Assembly (NCBI GenBank): GCA_937919035.1
Contig: CALFPI010000160.1
Coordinates: forward strand, 1-32,477
Reading direction: 5' to 3'
From: an uncultured Gemmatimonadaceae bacterium
GTDB lineage: Bacteria > Latescibacterota > UBA2968 > UBA8231
Length of the DNA: 32,477 bases
Position numbers and translations under genes: made by a program. The notes under the pieces are model-generated. The model had not been told where the DNA came from, ran no database searches, and saw nothing but the letters and a program-made list of their open reading frames with translations. The first letter of the stretch is position 1, and each line of letters begins with the position of its first letter. Below are positions 8,724 through 19,744 of the stretch, in pieces.

Positions 8724-9988
8724 GCAAGCAACTGCTGAAATTCCTGCCCCTCATCATCCTCGTCGTCGCCGCCGGCGCCTTCATGGGGCTCGTCGCCACA
8801 CGCAAGGCCCCGGAGCGCCGCATCCTGCCGGATCGGGGTCCCCTTGTTGATGCGATCGCTGCCCCCACCCAGAGTCTGCAGGTCATCGTCGAGGGACAGG
8901 GCTCGGTGCAGCCAACCGACGAGATCGATCTGGTGCCGCAGGTTTCGGGCATCATCATCTGGACGGCGCCACAGCTGGAGGCGGGTGGCTTCTTTGCCCG
9001 TGGTGATGTGCTGCTGCGAATCGATCCACGCGACTACGATCTCGCCCTCACCCGTGCCGAAGCGTCCGTCGCGCGTGCCAGCTACCAGCTCGAACTGGCC
9101 CAGGAGGAAGCCACCATTGCCCGTCAGGAGTGGGACATGGTGCGCCAGTACCGGGACCTGGGGTCACAACCATCGGAGCTGGTGCTGCGCCTGCCTCAGG
9201 TACGGGCGGCACAAGCGGATCTGCTGGGGGCGGAGGCAGGCCTCGCCGAGGCGCGCCTGCGGCGGGAGCGGACAGAGATCCGCGCTCCCTTCAACGGCCG
9301 CGTACGCCAGACGTCGGTTGATGCAGGCCAGTTTGTCATGGCCAATCAATCCGTGTGCCGCATCTACGGCATCGAACGGGCGGAGATCGTCGTTGCCGTA
9401 GCCAACGAGGATATGGCCTGGCTGACGATCCCCCAACAATTGCCCGACATGCCCACGGCGAGTCTGTCGACAGCACAGAGGATGGCCCCTGTCACGCCCC
9501 CGGCGCAGGGCCTGGAAAGCCGGCAGGCGGCGGCGCCTCTGACGACGGCACCACGCGCCCGGATCCATACCGACTATGCCGGCCGTACCCACACCTGGGA
9601 AGGTTCGGTCTCCCGGGCGGCAGCCGAACTGGATGCCCGCAGCCGCATGCTGCGCCTCGTCGTCGAAGTCGACGCACCCTATGCCAACCGAGTGGGCAGC
9701 GATACCCCCCTTCTCGTCGGCATGTTTGTCGATGTCGAGATCTTTGGCTCAACCGTCGACGATGTGCGGGTACTGCCCCGTGCTGCGTTGCGCGAGGGCA
9801 ACGTCGTCTGGGTCGCTGATGATGCAGGGACGCTGCGAATGCGGCAGGCGGACGTCGTCAGAGTGCGGGACGAAGAGGTCCTGGTGCGACTGGCCATGAC
9901 GGACAAGGAGTATGTCATCATCTCACAACTCAGCGGCGCAACAGATGGTATGAAGGTTCGTGTGCAAGGCGAGGAGTCGCAGCAATGA
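8720..9988 (+). CDS. RND efflux periplasmic adaptor (membrane fusion protein), TTG start
   Basis: N-terminal TM, lipoyl/hairpin region, RAPFNGRVRQTSVDAGQFV, and C-terminal VLPRAALREGNVVWVADDAGTLRMRQVDV-like segment. Overlaps the OMF stop. Confidence 0.92.
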   Translation: MSKQLLKFLPLIILVVAAGAFMGLVATRKAPERRILPDRGPLVDAIAAPTQSLQVIVEGQGSVQPTDEIDLVPQVSGIIIWTAPQLEAGGFFARGDVLLRIDPRDYDLALTRAEASVARASYQLELAQEEATIARQEWDMVRQYRDLGSQPSELVLRLPQVRAAQADLLGAEAGLAEARLRRERTEIRAPFNGRVRQTSVDAGQFVMANQSVCRIYGIERAEIVVAVANEDMAWLTIPQQLPDMPTASLSTAQRMAPVTPPAQGLESRQAAAPLTTAPRARIHTDYAGRTHTWEGSVSRAAAELDARSRMLRLVVEVDAPYANRVGSDTPLLVGMFVDVEIFGSTVDDVRVLPRAALREGNVVWVADDAGTLRMRQADVVRVRDEEVLVRLAMTDKEYVIISQLSGATDGMKVRVQGEESQQ

Positions 9989-12900
9989 AAGCGCCTGTCA
10001 CCTGGATGTCGCGCAATCATGTCGCCTCCAACCTGCTCATGGGACTTCTCGTCCTCAGCGGCTTGCTGGCACTGGTGGGCACCAAGAAGGAAACCTTCCC
10101 CGAATTCTCCCTGGATGTGATCCAGGTGCAGGTCCCCTATCTCGGCGCCAGTCCCGCCGAGGTCGAGTCGGGTGTTGTCAGTCGCATCGAGGAGCGCCTC
10201 ATTGGCATCGAGGGCATCGACCGCATCACCTCGACAGCCGCGGAAGGCATAGCCTCCATCCAGCTCGAACTGGAACTGGGCGCCGATGTCGAACAGGTCC
10301 TGGAGGATGTGAAGAACGAGGTCGACCGCATAGAGACGTTGCCGGCAGAGACCGAAGAGCCCGTCATCAGTGAAATGCTGCGGCGCAACCGGGTGATTGA
10401 TGTTGTGCTCTACGGTGACGTCTCGGAGAAGGCGCTGAAGGTCGCCGCCGAGCGTGTGCGAGACGACCTGCGCGGACGGCCCGGCATCTCGCAGGTGGAA
10501 CTGACCGCTGTGCGGCCCGACGAGATCTCCATCGAGGTCTCCGAACACGCGTTACGCGAACATGGTCTGTCGCTGGCGCAGGTGACGGAGGCTGTGCGGC
10601 GCACGAGTGCGGACCTGCCGGGAGGCAGTGTCAAGAACGAAGCCGGCGAAGTGCTGATCCGCACGCAGGGCCTGAAGTACTCCGGACTCGAGTACGAGGA
10701 CGTCGTCGTTCTCACGCAGGCCGATGGCAGCCAACTGCGCCTCGGCGACATCGCTCAGGTCATCGATGGCTTTGAGGACACGGACCTGATCAGCCGTTTT
10801 AATGGCAAGCCAGCTGCCGTGGTGCAGGTCTATCGGATCGGTGAGCAGAGCGCCCTGCAGGTTGCCGAGACCGTGCATGAATACATCAGCGACACCAAAC
10901 TGCGGGGCAGCCTGCCCGCAGGCATCGAGATCGGCTACTCGCGCGATGACACGCGCATCCTCAACAGCCGTATCGACCTGCTGCTGCGCAATGCACGACT
11001 GGGAATCATCCTCGTGTTCATCTGTCTGAGCCTGTTCCTCGATCTGCGCCTGGCCTTCTGGGTGATGATGGGGATTCCCATCTCCTTCCTCGGCAGCTTC
11101 GTGTTGATGCAGCCCTTTGACGCCTCCATCAACATGCTGTCGCTGTTCGCCTTCATCATCGCGCTGGGCATGGTCGTCGACGATGCCATCATCGTCGGCG
11201 AGAACATCTACGCTCATCGGGAGAAAGGGAAAACCTTGCACCGCGCCGCCATCGATGGCACGCTCGAGGTGGGCACCCCGGTGATGTTTTCGGTTCTGAC
11301 AACCATCGCCGCCTTCACGCCACTGTTCTTTGTGGACGGCATGATGGGAAAGTTCATGGGTGTGATTCCCGTGATCGTCATTGCCGTGTTACTGCTGTCC
11401 CTCGTGGAATCCCTCTTCATACTGCCGGCGCACCTGTCGTCGCGCGGCAGCCTGGCCGTTATCGGCATCGTTTCCGTAGTAGCCTTTGTCGCCATGTTCT
11501 CCTTCGGTGGCTCCGTAAGTCCGTTGCAGGCCATCGTCGTGGCCGCACTGTTGCTCGCCTTCATCCTCTTCCACAATCATCTCACGGCCTGGTTCTCGAG
11601 TCGATTGCGTTTGCTGATCGACAACCAGTACACCAACACGCTGAGGATGGCCCTGGACCATCCCGGCTCGACCGTTGCCGTGGGCATCGCGATCCTGCTG
11701 CTGACGATCGGTTGGATCGCGGGGGGGCACACAAAGTTTGTCTTCATGCCGCAGATCGAGTCCGACTACGTGACGATCAGCATCGGCATGCCCGTGGGCA
11801 CAACAGCGGGCCAGACCGAGGCCGTCGTCAGGCAGGTGGAACGAGCCGCTCTGCAGGTGCGCGACGAGTTCGACGCCAACGGCGGCGCCGACGAACCCTC
11901 CCTGTTTCGCAATGTCTTCAGCTTTATCGGGGCCCAGCCCCTGGCGCGGGCCATGCCCATGAGCACAGGAGGCAGCGGCAGCAGTGCCCACCTGGCCGAG
12001 ATTGGCATCGAGTTGTTGCCTTCGGAGGAACGGGATGTGGGCAGCGACGAAATCGCCCGCCGGGTACGAGAGACGCTTGGTGAGATCGCCGGACCGGAGT
12101 CGATCACCTTCACCTCGTCGCTGTTTTCGGCCGGCAATGACATAGAAATCCAACTGTCATCGAAGGACTTCGATCAACTCCTGATGGCGGTGGAGCGTCT
12201 CAAAGCTGAAATCGGCAACTATCCTGGCACCAGCGACATCCAGGACAGTTTCCAGGAGGGCAAGGTCGAGATGAAGCTGGCTCTCAAGGACCGCGCCCGC
12301 ACACTGGGACTGACGCTGACGGATCTGGGGCGCCAGGTTCGACAGGGCTTCTATGGTGATCAGGCGCTGCGTGTGCAGCGGGGCCGCGACGACGTGCGCG
12401 TCATGATCCGCTATCCGGAGAGTGAACGGCGGTCCCTGACCGACGTCGAACAGATGCGCATTCGCACACCGGATGGCACGGAAGTCCCCTTCTCGGAAGT
12501 GGCAGAGGTCGCCATCGGCCGGGGGTATGCCAACATCCTGCGTGCCGACGGCCACCGCGTCGTCTCCGTCCGTGCCGACATCGACGAAAAGATGGCCAAT
12601 GCGGACGAGATCAATGGTGATCTGGGCGACCGCTTTCTGCCAACGCTGCAGCAGGACTATCCAGGGCTGTCCTTCAGTTATGAGGGACAGGAGCGCGAGC
12701 GCCAGGATTCCTTTGCCAGTCTCGGTCGCGGCTTCATCGTCGCCATGTTCATCATCTATGCCTTGCTGGCCATTCCCTTCCGCTCCTACACGCAGCCCCT
12801 TGTCGTCATGCTCGCCATCCCCTTCGGCATGGTCGGCGCCGTGTGGGGACACGTCATCATGGGGCTGGATCTGGCCCTGCTGAGCATGTTCGGCATCGTC

Positions 12901-13269
12901 GCCCTGTCCGGCGTTGTGGTCAACGATTCCCTCGTGCTGCTCAGTTTCTACAATCAGTTGGTCGATGCAGGCATGGATCGGCGCGAAGCCCTCATGGAGG
13001 CGGGCCGGCAGCGGTTCCGTGCCATTCTGCTGACATCGCTGACAACGTTCTTCGGTCTGCTGCCAATGATCCTGGAACGCAGCGTGCAGGCGCAGTTCCT
13101 CATACCCATGGCCGTCAGCCTGGGTTTCGGCATTCTCTTTTCCACGGCGATCATCCTGATCGGCGTGCCGACAACGATGCTGATCCTGGGGAACGTGCGG
13201 CAGTTTTACGGATACGAGGACGCCGACGAAACCGATGGGGGCGCCTTGGCACCGACCCCCACCAGCTGA
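9985..13269 (+). CDS. RND efflux transporter permease (AcrB/HAE1-like)
   Basis: 1094 aa. RND motifs such as IALGMVVDDAIIVGENIYAHREKG and GIVALSGVVVNDSLVLLSFYNQL. ATGA overlap with the MFP stop. Confidence 0.96.
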   Translation: MKAPVTWMSRNHVASNLLMGLLVLSGLLALVGTKKETFPEFSLDVIQVQVPYLGASPAEVESGVVSRIEERLIGIEGIDRITSTAAEGIASIQLELELGADVEQVLEDVKNEVDRIETLPAETEEPVISEMLRRNRVIDVVLYGDVSEKALKVAAERVRDDLRGRPGISQVELTAVRPDEISIEVSEHALREHGLSLAQVTEAVRRTSADLPGGSVKNEAGEVLIRTQGLKYSGLEYEDVVVLTQADGSQLRLGDIAQVIDGFEDTDLISRFNGKPAAVVQVYRIGEQSALQVAETVHEYISDTKLRGSLPAGIEIGYSRDDTRILNSRIDLLLRNARLGIILVFICLSLFLDLRLAFWVMMGIPISFLGSFVLMQPFDASINMLSLFAFIIALGMVVDDAIIVGENIYAHREKGKTLHRAAIDGTLEVGTPVMFSVLTTIAAFTPLFFVDGMMGKFMGVIPVIVIAVLLLSLVESLFILPAHLSSRGSLAVIGIVSVVAFVAMFSFGGSVSPLQAIVVAALLLAFILFHNHLTAWFSSRLRLLIDNQYTNTLRMALDHPGSTVAVGIAILLLTIGWIAGGHTKFVFMPQIESDYVTISIGMPVGTTAGQTEAVVRQVERAALQVRDEFDANGGADEPSLFRNVFSFIGAQPLARAMPMSTGGSGSSAHLAEIGIELLPSEERDVGSDEIARRVRETLGEIAGPESITFTSSLFSAGNDIEIQLSSKDFDQLLMAVERLKAEIGNYPGTSDIQDSFQEGKVEMKLALKDRARTLGLTLTDLGRQVRQGFYGDQALRVQRGRDDVRVMIRYPESERRSLTDVEQMRIRTPDGTEVPFSEVAEVAIGRGYANILRADGHRVVSVRADIDEKMANADEINGDLGDRFLPTLQQDYPGLSFSYEGQERERQDSFASLGRGFIVAMFIIYALLAIPFRSYTQPLVVMLAIPFGMVGAVWGHVIMGLDLALLSMFGIVALSGVVVNDSLVLLSFYNQLVDAGMDRREALMEAGRQRFRAILLTSLTTFFGLLPMILERSVQAQFLIPMAVSLGFGILFSTAIILIGVPTTMLILGNVRQFYGYEDADETDGGALAPTPTS

Positions 13270-13280
13270 CGGGTGGGGGT
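13255..13280. terminator. GC-rich hairpin between convergent genes, possible bidirectional attenuator/terminator
   Basis: ACCCCCACC-AGCTGACG-GGTGGGGGT: perfect 9-bp stem whose loop contains the RND stop codon. No U tract. Confidence 0.4.
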
Positions 13281-13287
13281 AGCGGGC

Positions 13288-14085
13288 TCAGGACCGGGTC
13301 AGGTGCGTCACAACGATCCAGGCATGACGCTGCAGCCAGGGGCGACGCAAGGCAACGCGGTCGATGAACTCCAGAGTCCGCAGGACCGTGGAGCCCGGGC
13401 CCGGTCGCAGGGGGGCCGCCAGCAGGGTGAACAGTCCGAAGAAAGCGACCTGTGACGAGGTGAAATTGCTGGTGATCCGCGCCAGGTCCGTCATGGACAA
13501 GGGGTGCTCATCGGCAGAGCGCATCGCCGGTGTCAGCCGTCGGTACAGATTGATGAACGGATTGTGCCCGAGAGGCTCGAAAAACACGGCGCGGCCCCCA
13601 GGACGCAGAATACGAAGGACCTCGGCCACGGCCCGATCCAGATCCAGATGGTGCAGAATGCCGCTGCCGCAGACCAGATCAAAGCTGCCGTCATCGAAAT
13701 CGAGAGCCTCGGCGTCCATCTGCCGGAAGTGCAGACTTTCCTGCAGGCCGAGGGCCCGTGCCTGGGCCTGGGCCTCGTGGATGCCGACCTGGGAAATGTC
13801 GATGCCGGTCACCCCGGCGCCCTGCTGTGCCAGTGTGAAAGCGGCGCTGCCGCGCCCGCAACCGTACTCCAGGACGGCACGGCCGCCGGCGTCGCGGAGG
13901 ATCAACTCCTGGTAGTGAGCTTTGGCGGCGGCGACGGTGGCGTAGTACTTGCCTGCCGCCTCTCGGCTGTTGCTGGAGAACGCGTCATCGTGGAAGTCAG
14001 CCTCGCGCTGCAGGCGATCCTCGGCGGCGGTCTCTGAGCCGGGCACATTCACCAGGACTGCATCACACTTCGGTGCGCGCGTCAT
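13288..14085 (-). CDS. Class I SAM-dependent methyltransferase
   Basis: VLEYGCGRGSAAFTLAQQGAGVTGIDIS, FDLVCGSGILHHLDLDRAVAEVLRILRPGGRAVFFEPLGHNP. Start ambiguous (14085 or 14106); overlaps the upstream gene either way. Confidence 0.9.
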   Translation of the reverse strand: MTRAPKCDAVLVNVPGSETAAEDRLQREADFHDDAFSSNSREAAGKYYATVAAAKAHYQELILRDAGGRAVLEYGCGRGSAAFTLAQQGAGVTGIDISQVGIHEAQAQARALGLQESLHFRQMDAEALDFDDGSFDLVCGSGILHHLDLDRAVAEVLRILRPGGRAVFFEPLGHNPFINLYRRLTPAMRSADEHPLSMTDLARITSNFTSSQVAFFGLFTLLAAPLRPGPGSTVLRTLEFIDRVALRRPWLQRHAWIVVTHLTRS

Positions 14086-14949
14086 CGGCGAAATCGGCGA
14101 ACTCACTGTGCAGACGCGACGCGGCGACGGGCTCGTCGAGCACGAGGAACCGGTATTTCAGCCGCAGCGTGCTCCCTGGCTCCACCGTAAGATCCTCGTT
14201 CATCAACAGCCCGGCACCAAGAAGGTTCGCGCGCGTGAACCAGGGAACCGGATGCCGTGAATTGGTCGGATGATCAAAGAGAGCCACCATGCCCCCAGCC
14301 GCGCCGGCGGCACCAACCCAGCGAGCCGACTGGCCCATGATGGCTTCGTGTCCCCGGCGGCCTTCACTGCACTGGTGTGTCGCCGGTGCCTCGGTGCTGG
14401 CAAAGGGTGGTCCCATACGCAGTTCGAGCCCGCTGTACTGGCTCTTGCGCGATGGCGCCAGAACCAGCGGTCCGCCCGTGGGACAGATGGCGGTTTCGAT
14501 GCGCCAGCGATAGCCCCCGTCGCAGGGCTCGAAGTCCCATGCACGTCTTTCGCTGGCCATGGGCTGATCCTTCGCATCCAGCCAGGTGAGGCGCTCACGG
14601 ACACGGGCGATGCCGTCCGCGTTGCCGACGTCGTCAAAACCGTCGTGCCGCTGTACACCGTGGGTGCCTTCCACGTGTTCGTACCTATCCGTCTCCGGCA
14701 GATACCAGGGCCCGCCCCACAGGTTGGCCTCGTTGGCATGCACCCAGCCATAGTAGAGTCCGGTGTGCCATGTATGATCCGTCGGCCGGTATTCAGTGAC
14801 GAGTTTGCCGGAGGCCGTGTAGATCGGTGCGAAACAGGGCTTGGGTGCGTCGCGGCGCGGCAGTTCTTCGCAGGCCCGGTAGACTGCCAGTGGCTGGTCG
14901 CCGTTGACGAGATCGAAACCCAGGATCGTCTGTCGTGCCGTCAGCTGCA

Positions 14950-14950
<1 letters not shown>
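14063..14950 (-). CDS. DUF6807 / 'PmoA family' protein
   Basis: FAPIYTASGKLVTEYRPTDHTWHTGLYYGWVHANEANLWGG resembles the HxWHTGL-type signature of this family; ALFDHPTNSRHPVPWFTR toward the C-terminus. Confidence 0.7.
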
Positions 14951-15903
<953 letters not shown>

Positions 15904-15917
15904 GGTTTGGCCCTTAT

Positions 15918-17024
15918 CTATCGGAGTGAAATGCCGTCGCGAAGAACAGCGACGAGACGCTCGGCGCTGTGGCCGTCCCACAGGTCGGGAATACGGCCCG
16001 CGGGAATGCCGTCGCGCAACACGCGCTGTGCCTCGGCAACGATGTGGTCTGGATCGATGCCGACCAGCTGATTGGTGCCTTCGGTGATGGTCACGGGTCT
16101 TTCCGTGTTTTCCCGCATCGTCAGACAGGGCACGCCCAGAACGGTGGTCTCCTCCTGGATGCCGCCCGAATCGACCAGGGCCAGCTGCGCCCCTTCCATC
16201 AGGCACAGCATGTCCACGTAGCCAAGCGGTTCGACGATGCGCAGCCGCGGTGCTCCTGCCAACCGTTGCAGGAGCCCCTCCTGCTCCAGGCGCTTACGCG
16301 TGTGCGGGTGCAGTGGAAACAACATGTCCGTGTCGGCGGCGATGCGTACCAGCGCATCCACCAGCCCCGCCAGCACATCCCGATTCTCGAGGTTGGAGCG
16401 GCGGTGGATGGTGACCAGCACGTACGATTTCTCGCGCAGGCCGTGCCTGTGGATGGCATCGGCTGCCTGTGCTTTGTCACGAAAGTGCAACAGCGTGTCG
16501 ATCATCACATTGCCGACGCGGTGTATACATCGGGCGGGCACGTTTTCCGCGGCCAGATTGTCGTCCGCGTCAGCCGAGTAGGTAAACAGCAGATCGGCGA
16601 TGGCATCGGTGGCGACGCGGTTGATCTCCTCGGGCATCCGCCGATCCCGCGAGCGCAGGCCCGCCTCCACGTGCGCCACGGGGATGCCGTGGATCCGGGC
16701 GCCCAGGCTGCAGTAGACGGAGGAATCAACATCGCCAACGACGACGACCAGGTCCGGATGCTCCTGAGTCAGAACGCCATCGAACTTGCCCAGGATGTCA
16801 GCCATCTGCGCCGCCTTGCCGGCGTCACTGCGAGCATTGAGGAAGTGATCGGGCGGGCCAAGTTCGAGCTCTTCGAAGAAGATTCCGGACAGTTGGTAGT
16901 CGTAGTGCTGGCCCGTATGCACAACAACCGTCTCAAAACTGTCCGGATGGCGCCGCAGTTGGGCGGCAATCGGGGCAATCTTGGGAAAGTTGGGGCGGGC
17001 ACCGGCGACGAGGGCAATCTTCAT
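15918..17024 (-). CDS. wecB: UDP-N-acetylglucosamine 2-epimerase (non-hydrolysing)
   Basis: [89 protein letters not shown]. Start at [12 protein letters not shown]. Confidence 0.95.
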   Translation of the reverse strand: MKIALVAGARPNFPKIAPIAAQLRRHPDSFETVVVHTGQHYDYQLSGIFFEELELGPPDHFLNARSDAGKAAQMADILGKFDGVLTQEHPDLVVVVGDVDSSVYCSLGARIHGIPVAHVEAGLRSRDRRMPEEINRVATDAIADLLFTYSADADDNLAAENVPARCIHRVGNVMIDTLLHFRDKAQAADAIHRHGLREKSYVLVTIHRRSNLENRDVLAGLVDALVRIAADTDMLFPLHPHTRKRLEQEGLLQRLAGAPRLRIVEPLGYVDMLCLMEGAQLALVDSGGIQEETTVLGVPCLTMRENTERPVTITEGTNQLVGIDPDHIVAEAQRVLRDGIPAGRIPDLWDGHSAERLVAVLRDGISLR

Positions 17025-17118
17025 GACGAGGTTTCGATTCGGGGCAAATGAGAGAGATTGAAAGGTAGCCGTAGCGGCGTAGGTCGGCAAAAATGGGTCA
17101 CCGGTGGGGGGGGCCGAT

Positions 17119-17146
17119 TTGACGGCGGTCGCAACTCACCTATTGT
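17119..17146 (+). promoter_or_regulatory. Promoter candidate for the plus-strand isomerase/CocE/M14/YbaK group
   Basis: TTGACG (17119-17124), 16-bp spacer, TATTGT (17141-17146), about 30 bp upstream of the ATG at 17176, in the gap divergent from wecB. Confidence 0.45.
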
Positions 17147-17175
17147 GGACTGCATACAACCCGGAGAAAGCAAAG

Positions 17176-17973
17176 ATGAGCATCTCTTTTACCGTGTTCA
17201 CCAAGCCGTGGAAGACCAAATCTCTGCCCGAACTGGCCCGGTTCGTCAGCGATCTCGGTTTTGACGGCGTCGAACTCCCCGTGCGCCCTGGGTTCCAGGT
17301 GGAGCCGGCGAACATCGCCAGGGACCTGCCCGAGGCAGCCAGGATCTTCGCCGATCACGGCGTCCGCATCGGCACCCTGGCAGGGCCCACGGATGAAGCC
17401 ACGATCGCTGCCTGTGCTGCAGCGGGTGTGCCGATCATCCGCGTTTGTGAGTCCGTCGATCTGGACATCGGTTATCTGGCAACGGAGAAGCGTCTGCGAC
17501 AAGGGTATGATGCGTTGATCCCGACCCTCGAATCCTACGGTGTCGCCATCGGCGTGCAGAATCACTGCGACTTCTGCGTCAACAACGCCATGGGCCTGCT
17601 GCATCTGCTGGAAGGCTACGATCCGAAGCATATCTGTGCGGTGCTGGATCAGGCCCACAATGGCCTCAACGGCGAACCGCCGGAACTGGCGATCGACATC
17701 GTCTGGTCCCATCTGCGGGTGGCCAACTTCAAGAGCGCCTTCTGGCTACGCAGCAACGGCCCGGATGCACCCGAGGCATCGTGGAAGAAACATTGGACCA
17801 CGGGGCGTCACGGCCTGGCGGCATGGACCCGCACCGTACGCGAATTGAAAAAACGCGCCTACGTGGGCGACATCTGCCTGACGGCCGAGTACAGCGACGA
17901 AGAGCGAGTCGACGCACTGATCGCCGAGGATATCGCCTACATCAAGCACCTTTTCGCTACAGTTGAGGTCTGA
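17176..17973 (+). CDS. Sugar phosphate isomerase/epimerase (xylose-isomerase-like TIM barrel)
   Basis: FVSDLGFDGVELPVRPGFQVEPANI, GVAIGVQNHCDFCVNN, AVLDQAHNGLNGEPPELAIDIVWSHLRVANFKS. Confidence 0.82.
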   Translation: MSISFTVFTKPWKTKSLPELARFVSDLGFDGVELPVRPGFQVEPANIARDLPEAARIFADHGVRIGTLAGPTDEATIAACAAAGVPIIRVCESVDLDIGYLATEKRLRQGYDALIPTLESYGVAIGVQNHCDFCVNNAMGLLHLLEGYDPKHICAVLDQAHNGLNGEPPELAIDIVWSHLRVANFKSAFWLRSNGPDAPEASWKKHWTTGRHGLAAWTRTVRELKKRAYVGDICLTAEYSDEERVDALIAEDIAYIKHLFATVEV

Positions 17974-17977
17974 GTCG

Positions 17978-19714
17978 ATGTCGCCGCACGAATACGAGAT
18001 CGTACACGAAAAGAATGTCGCTGTGCCCATGCGGGATGGCACGATTCTGCGTGCCAATGTCACGCGGCCCGTGGGTGACGGTGCCTACCCGGCTTTGGTG
18101 GAACGCACACCGTACAACAAGGAGGGTGGGTCGGAGGTCGCCATCGGCTCCCCGGAGTTCTTTGCCCGCCGTGGGTTTGCCGTTGTCATCCAGGACGTGC
18201 GCGGCCGGTTTGCCTCAGAGGGTGAGTTCTACCCCTTCCGAGACGACGGCGCCGGCGTCCTGCGCGACGGCTACGACACGGTGGAGTGGATGGCCGCCCA
18301 GCCCTGGTGCGACGGCAACGTCGGCATGTACGGCGGCTCCTACTCCGGCGCCACGCAATATCGGGCGGCCCTCAGCCGACCACCGCACCTCAAAGCCCTG
18401 TTCGTGCGCGAATCCTCCGCCGACTTCTATCGGGAGTGGGTCTATCGCGACGGGGCCCACGAGTTTGGTTTCAGCCTGTACTGGGCCCGTGTCATCACTG
18501 CCACCAACTTGCCAAATCTGGTGGCGACCAACGAACTGGCTCGCCAACAGGCTTTATTCGCCACGATTCAGGCCGACATGCCGCAGTGGTACGAACGACT
18601 GCCGCTGTATCCGGTGCCCTTTCTCGAAGGCTTGAGCGACTGGCACAACACCTGGCTCGAACACCCGGAAGACGGGCCGTACTGGTGGAATCTGGGCATC
18701 GATCGGCAGCACGATCAGATCGATGTACCGATCTATCATCAGGGCGGCTGGTATGACATCTTTCTGGCAGGGACACTGAAAAATTACATGGGACTGCGCC
18801 GCCGGGCCCGTAGCAAAGAGTCCCGGCGCGCCCAGAAGCTGATCATCGGTCCCTGGGTACATGGCTCCGGCAACATCAACAAGCAGACCGCCGGCAACTA
18901 CGATTTCGGCGCCGCTGCCGCGCAGGACTTCAACGAGATGCGCCTGCCATGGTTCGAGCACTGGCTGCAGGGCAAGGACTCGGGCAGCCTCGAAGAGCCA
19001 GCGGTGCGGCTCTTCGTCATGGGCCGCAACGAGTGGCGCGCCGAAGCCGACTGGCCGCTGCCGGACACGAGTTACACGCCCTGGTACCTGCACGGGGGCA
19101 CGAGCGGCTCTGTTGCCTCTCTCAACGATGGCACGCTGTCAGGGACCGCTCCATGCGGCGCCGAATCGGCCGACAGTTACGTGTATGATCCCGACCACCC
19201 CGTTGCGACACTGGGGGGTAACACCCTCGGGATCATCGACGGCGTGCACGACCACGTCGCCGCTGACAGACTGTCACTGACGTACACCAGCGAGCCTCTT
19301 ACAGAAGAGCTGGAGGTCACGGGCCCCGTCACGGCCGTGCTCTACGCCATGTCATCGGCACCGGATACCGACTGGGTGGTGCGGCTGTCGGACGTGCACC
19401 CCGACGGCTACGTCCGCAATCTGTGCGACGGCATTCTGCGGGCCCGCTATCGTGATTCTTTCGAGCAACCGCAGTTACTCGAGCCCGGTCAGGTGTACCG
19501 CTTCGACATCGATCTGTGGGCAACGAGCAATGCATTCCTGCCCGGTCATCGGCTTCGTGTATCCATCACCAGCAGTTGTTTCCCCCGCTTCGACCGCAAT
19601 CTCAACACCGGCGGCCCGATCCATCGCGAAGCAGCGGGGCAGGTGGCGATCAACACGGTCCTGCACGATGCGTTGCGTCCGTCCCACATTGTGCTGCCCG
19701 TGATCGACCGCTGA
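17978..19714 (+). CDS. CocE/NonD family hydrolase (X-Pro dipeptidyl-peptidase-like)
   Basis: VPMRDGTILRANVTRP, VVIQDVRGRFASEGEFYPF, nucleophile elbow GMYGGSYSGATQ, C-terminal jelly roll (HRLRVSITSSCFPRFDRNLNTG). Confidence 0.95.
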   Translation: MSPHEYEIVHEKNVAVPMRDGTILRANVTRPVGDGAYPALVERTPYNKEGGSEVAIGSPEFFARRGFAVVIQDVRGRFASEGEFYPFRDDGAGVLRDGYDTVEWMAAQPWCDGNVGMYGGSYSGATQYRAALSRPPHLKALFVRESSADFYREWVYRDGAHEFGFSLYWARVITATNLPNLVATNELARQQALFATIQADMPQWYERLPLYPVPFLEGLSDWHNTWLEHPEDGPYWWNLGIDRQHDQIDVPIYHQGGWYDIFLAGTLKNYMGLRRRARSKESRRAQKLIIGPWVHGSGNINKQTAGNYDFGAAAAQDFNEMRLPWFEHWLQGKDSGSLEEPAVRLFVMGRNEWRAEADWPLPDTSYTPWYLHGGTSGSVASLNDGTLSGTAPCGAESADSYVYDPDHPVATLGGNTLGIIDGVHDHVAADRLSLTYTSEPLTEELEVTGPVTAVLYAMSSAPDTDWVVRLSDVHPDGYVRNLCDGILRARYRDSFEQPQLLEPGQVYRFDIDLWATSNAFLPGHRLRVSITSSCFPRFDRNLNTGGPIHREAAGQVAINTVLHDALRPSHIVLPVIDR

Positions 19715-19744
19715 CACTCACCCCTTCCAGCAGAGAATTTCTTC

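Noticed and set aside
9679-10548. 289-aa minus-strand ORF antisense to the MFP/RND junction
   Set aside because: Spans the junction of two solid plus-strand genes; no family resemblance.
15969-17051. 360-aa plus-strand ORF antisense to wecB
   Set aside because: wecB signature motifs are clear on the minus strand.
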